Assembly (NCBI RefSeq): GCF_028765165.1
Contig: NZ_JARADB010000007.1
Location: 1-64,000 of the forward strand
DNA: 64,000 bases
DNA from: Paenibacillus sp. MAHUQ-63
GTDB taxonomy: Bacteria > Bacillota > Bacilli > Paenibacillales > NBRC-103111
Reading direction: 5' to 3'
How positions within the stretch are numbered: the first letter of the stretch is position 1; each line of letters opens with the position of its first letter. Shown here in pieces: positions 60,865 to 64,000 of this stretch. A program made the translations under genes and the position numbers. The notes under the pieces are model-generated. The model was not told where the DNA came from. It made no database searches and worked only from the letters and a program-made list of their open reading frames with translations.

Positions 60865-63320
60865 CCTTTTCTTATCCGAACAGCGGTAAGCTTGTGCTCG
60901 ATCATATTTCTTTGAAGATTCAACAAGGCGAGTTTATTACGATATGCGGGAAGTCCGGCTGCGGGAAGTCGACCTTGCTGCGCCATTTCAAAACCGTGTT
61001 AACCCCTCATGGCCGAAGGAGCGGCACGCTGTTCTTTGAAGGCAGAGAGCTCGAGACCATCGACGCAAGGACGCAGGCATCCCGAATCGGATATGTCCTT
61101 CAGTCGCCCGACAATCAAATTGTGACGGATAAAGTTTGGCATGAGCTGGCCTTCGGGCTGGAAAGCCTGGGTTACAGCACCTCTGCGATTAGGCTGAAGG
61201 TGGCCGAGATGGCTAACTTCTTCGGGATACAGACCTGGTTTCACCAATCCGTTCTCGAGCTTTCGGGGGGGCAGAAGCAGCTGTTGAATTTGGCATCGGT
61301 AATGGCCATGCAGCCTTCCGTTTTAATTTTGGACGAACCGACGAGTCAACTCGATCCAATAGCCGCAGCAGATTTCCTGAATACGCTGGTGAAGATTAAC
61401 CGGGAATTAGGAACAACCATCATCCTTTCCGAGCATCGCTTGGAAGAAGTATTGCCTGTTTCCGATAAGATTGCCGTTATGGACAGCGGTAAAATCATTG
61501 CCTTCGATACGCCAAGGAACGTTGGCAGAGCCTTGAAGGAAAGCATGGATGCGATGTTCTTCGCGATGCCTGCGCCTATGCGTATTTATGCGCATGTCGC
61601 TAACGAAATGGAATGCCCGCTTACGGTTCGGGAAGGACGTCAATGGTTGAATGCACTGGCTCCTATGATTCGAAAGCGGGCAGATGTGCCGGATACACCA
61701 CGGAATCTAATGGGTGAAGCGGCTGTTGAGCTGAAAGAGACTTGGTTCAGATATGAGAAAGAATCCTCCGATATTGTGAAAGGGTTGACTTTCTCGGTTA
61801 TGCCGGGTGACATATACGCCATTCTAGGGGGGAACGGGGCCGGCAAGACGACGGCGTTAAGCTTGATCTCCGGCCTGAAGAAGCCGTACAGAGGCGAGAT
61901 CAAGATAGCCGGCCGAAACATTCAAGATCTAACCGACCATGAGAAATACGGCGGCCTGCTCGGAGTTCTGCCGCAGAATCCGCAAACCCTTTTCGTGAGT
62001 AAAACAGTTGAAGCGGATCTTAGAGACATGTTCTCGGGCTTAACGATCGACAAAGAGGAGCAGCAACGAAGAATCGCACAAGTCACTGACCTGTGCGAGC
62101 TAGGCGATTTATTAGGAAGACATCCCTACGACCTTTCCGGCGGTGAACAGCAGAGAGCCGCACTTGCGAAGATCTTGTTGACGGAGCCTGACATTCTGCT
62201 GCTGGATGAGCCTACGAAGGGATTGGACAATGAATATAAACGTAAGCTTGGCGAAATGTTGAAGAGCCTCAAGCACGCAGGAACGACCATCATTATGGTG
62301 AGTCACGATGTGGAGTTCTGTGCCTCCTATGCGGATACATGCGCGATGTTTTTTGACGGCAAGGTGGTATCCGAAGGCACGCCAAAGGAATTTTTCACAG
62401 GCAACAGCTTCTACACGACGGCGGCAAGCCGAATGGCAAGACACCTGATTCCAAGTGCGGTAACGGTGGAAGATGTGATTAACGCCTTGGGCGGGACCGT
62501 TCCGGATCCCCCTAATCGTATGAAGGAAATGAAGAAGAAATCAGGGTCAGGCAAGAGATCTGCGGCTGAGGGGGATAAGGGCATAGATGAACCGTTTCAA
62601 ACGCCTGTAGGCCAAAGGAAGCTATCCCAGAGAACAGTGGTTGCGTCCTTTCTCATTTTACTGATCATCCCGCTCACCATTTGGTTCGGTATCTATTACT
62701 TAAACGACCGGAAGTATTATTTTATCAGCCTGCTTGTTATTCTGGAAACTTTGCTGCCATTTGTCATGATCTTTGAAGCCCGGAAACCCCAGGCGAGAGA
62801 ACTGATCCTCATAGCCGTCCTGTGCGCCATTGCGGTAGCCGGAAGAGCGGCATTTTTCATGGTTCCGCAGTTCAAACCGGTTGTGGCCATGGTCATTATT
62901 GCAGGGGTCTGCTTCGGCGGAGAAGCCGGGTTTCTCGTCGGGGTGGTCACAGGATTCGTTTCTAATTTCTTTTTCGGTCAAGGCCCTTGGACTCCGTGGC
63001 AAATGTTTGCCTTCGGGATTATCGGCTTTTTGGCCGGCGTGCTGTTCAAGAAAGGTATTCTGAGCAGAAATAAGGCGGCCCTCTGCACATTCGGCGGGTT
63101 AGCGACATTCTTCATCTACGGAGGGCTGATGAATCCGGCAGCTGTTCTGATGTCGTCGGCCCATCCTACGAAGGAAATGCTGCTCCTTGCCTACCTGCAA
63201 GGGATTCCATTTGATTTGATCCATGCTGTTTCTACGGTGATTTTCTTATATTTGATCGCTAAACCTATGCTTTCCAAGCTGGATCGAATAAAGGAGAAGT
63301 ACGGGCTGATGGAGAGATGA
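60834..63320 (+). CDS. Fused ECF transporter: two ATPase domains plus membrane S-like domain
   Basis: 828 residues. ATPase 1 (~1-240): Walker A GKSGCGKST, signature LSGGQKQLL, Walker B VLILDEPTSQLD. ATPase 2 (~295-520): GGNGAGKTT, LSGGEQQRAALA, ILLLDEPTKGLD. After a basic linker, ~600-828 is a hydrophobic domain with about eight helices (ILIAVLCAIAVAGRAAFFMV; IAGVCFGGEAGFLVGVVTGF; WQMFAFGIIGFLAGVLF) matching the ECF S-component superfamily. S units normally are separate proteins. Substrate is inferred to be a corrinoid from the riboswitch and neighbours. GGGAGGA precedes ATG 60834. Confidence 0.88.
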   Translation: MEAAYAIENLTFSYPNSGKLVLDHISLKIQQGEFITICGKSGCGKSTLLRHFKTVLTPHGRRSGTLFFEGRELETIDARTQASRIGYVLQSPDNQIVTDKVWHELAFGLESLGYSTSAIRLKVAEMANFFGIQTWFHQSVLELSGGQKQLLNLASVMAMQPSVLILDEPTSQLDPIAAADFLNTLVKINRELGTTIILSEHRLEEVLPVSDKIAVMDSGKIIAFDTPRNVGRALKESMDAMFFAMPAPMRIYAHVANEMECPLTVREGRQWLNALAPMIRKRADVPDTPRNLMGEAAVELKETWFRYEKESSDIVKGLTFSVMPGDIYAILGGNGAGKTTALSLISGLKKPYRGEIKIAGRNIQDLTDHEKYGGLLGVLPQNPQTLFVSKTVEADLRDMFSGLTIDKEEQQRRIAQVTDLCELGDLLGRHPYDLSGGEQQRAALAKILLTEPDILLLDEPTKGLDNEYKRKLGEMLKSLKHAGTTIIMVSHDVEFCASYADTCAMFFDGKVVSEGTPKEFFTGNSFYTTAASRMARHLIPSAVTVEDVINALGGTVPDPPNRMKEMKKKSGSGKRSAAEGDKGIDEPFQTPVGQRKLSQRTVVASFLILLIIPLTIWFGIYYLNDRKYYFISLLVILETLLPFVMIFEARKPQARELILIAVLCAIAVAGRAAFFMVPQFKPVVAMVIIAGVCFGGEAGFLVGVVTGFVSNFFFGQGPWTPWQMFAFGIIGFLAGVLFKKGILSRNKAALCTFGGLATFFIYGGLMNPAAVLMSSAHPTKEMLLLAYLQGIPFDLIHAVSTVIFLYLIAKPMLSKLDRIKEKYGLMER

Positions 63321-63353
63321 TGTTCAGGCAGCTGGACCGGTCGCCTCTCACAA

Positions 63354-64000
63354 TCATAACTTGGCATACCGCAAGATTCTGCGATACATCGTTTTATCTT
63401 TCAGCGTGTTAAAAATGCTCATATCCGGTCCCGTATTAATTTCCAGTATCCAGGGCTTCATCGTTGAATCAATGGCTATATCAACACCGAAGGCTTTTTT
63501 TCCTCGGTAACTTTCCCTTAGGACCATACTTGCTTCTCTGCCCAGAGATTCGATTTTTTTGATAAAGTCTATGCGCTCATCTCCGCTTAGGTGGGATTGG
63601 AGTAAAGTTTCAATGGGAAGCGGAGTGCCCCCGCTGTGAAAATTGGTCACAACCTTGCCCGGTTTAGCCAGGCGTCCGATGATGCCGGTCGTAACGAGCT
63701 GGCGGCTTCTATTTCTTTGGACCATCACTCTTATATCAAAAGAACGGCCGTTATGTTTGGCTAGGTCGATCCCTTGTTGAACAACATACTTGGTTTTATA
63801 GATGAAATTTTGAAGGGAACGATACAAATCATCGAATGAGGCGAAGCTCCTTGAGGCTGTCCCCCCTCTTAGTAGGAAGCCGTGATCCGTTTTCGTTATT
63901 TTATAAATGCCATGGCCTCCGGTGCCCTCATCCGGCTTCAAGTAAAGGGAATCATACTTCCGTATCATCCGCAAAATATTGGATTTAGTCGCTGCTGCCG
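63354..64000 (-). CDS. YheC/YheD family ATP-grasp protein (partial, 5' end outside window)
   Basis: At least 215 residues; the frame stays open to the right edge (AAATKSNILRMIRKY...). Motifs KPDEGTGGHGIYKI, VQQGIDLAKHNGRSFDIRVMVQ and PWILEINTGPD match the ATP-grasp YheC/YheD proteins, and the order is the same as in the paralogue at 30745-31533. It converges on the ECF gene with only 33 bp between; no clear terminator is seen there. Confidence 0.88.
   Translation of the reverse strand, partial: AAATKSNILRMIRKYDSLYLKPDEGTGGHGIYKITKTDHGFLLRGGTASRSFASFDDLYRSLQNFIYKTKYVVQQGIDLAKHNGRSFDIRVMVQRNRSRQLVTTGIIGRLAKPGKVVTNFHSGGTPLPIETLLQSHLSGDERIDFIKKIESLGREASMVLRESYRGKKAFGVDIAIDSTMKPWILEINTGPDMSIFNTLKDKTMYRRILRYAKL

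Overview
The window looks like a chromosomal segment of a Gram-positive, endospore-forming member of the Paenibacillaceae, most likely Paenibacillus. Supporting features are spore genes (sspI, two YjcZ-type mini-proteins, two YheC/YheD ATP-grasp proteins), S-layer-homology (SLH) surface proteins, a LiaIHFSR-type envelope-stress operon, a YesM/YesN-type two-component system beside ABC sugar permeases that lack their own ATPase, and c-di-AMP and cobalamin riboswitches. No phage, insertion sequence or CRISPR array was seen.

Layout. 1-1.7 kb: the 3' end of a 23S rRNA followed by 16 tRNA genes and a terminator, with no 5S rRNA between. 1.9-7.6 kb: YjcZ mini-protein, methyltransferase, ROK protein, alpha/beta hydrolase, small DNA-binding-like protein, MFS transporter, DUF2269-like membrane protein. 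7.6-16.3 kb: OmpR-type two-component pair, a secreted methionine-rich stalk-domain protein, about 1 kb of non-coding repeats in both orientations, a membrane molybdopterin oxidoreductase, and molybdenum-cofactor genes (MOSC, mobA, moaA, moeA). Three promoters here carry half-sites spaced 11 bp apart, suggesting one regulon resembling the MsrP/YedY methionine-repair systems of Gram-negatives. 16.4-23.1 kb: second YjcZ gene, Eis-like acetyltransferase, a c-di-AMP riboswitch driving a stalk+3D wall protein, the lia-like operon and signal peptidase I. 23.2-33 kb: FliD-like orphan, GNAT, Sm-like small protein, zwf, Tat-exported phosphoesterase, prfC, glycosyltransferase plus YheC/D, and a GGDEF/EAL protein. 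33-38 kb: a LacI regulator with a dehydrogenase-ThuA-dehydrogenase cassette and a HAD phosphatase. 38-40 kb: sspI, ktrA, an rRNA methyltransferase. 40-52 kb: a glycan-use locus (sensor kinase, AraC-type regulator, binding lipoprotein, GH2, two permeases, GH3); two of its promoters share a tandem operator-like motif.

52-63.3 kb is the most striking part. A cobalamin riboswitch with a terminator platform precedes a five-gene run: a 1,625-residue secreted SLH protein with two transcobalamin-like (DUF4430) domains and an alpha/alpha toroid, a second SLH protein with the same toroid, a membrane-anchored DUF4430 protein, an ECF-transporter T component, and one polypeptide fusing two ECF ATPases to an S-like membrane domain. 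Toroid plus DUF4430 is the architecture of human intrinsic factor and transcobalamin, so I infer a surface corrinoid capture-and-uptake system. The window ends inside a second YheC/YheD gene.
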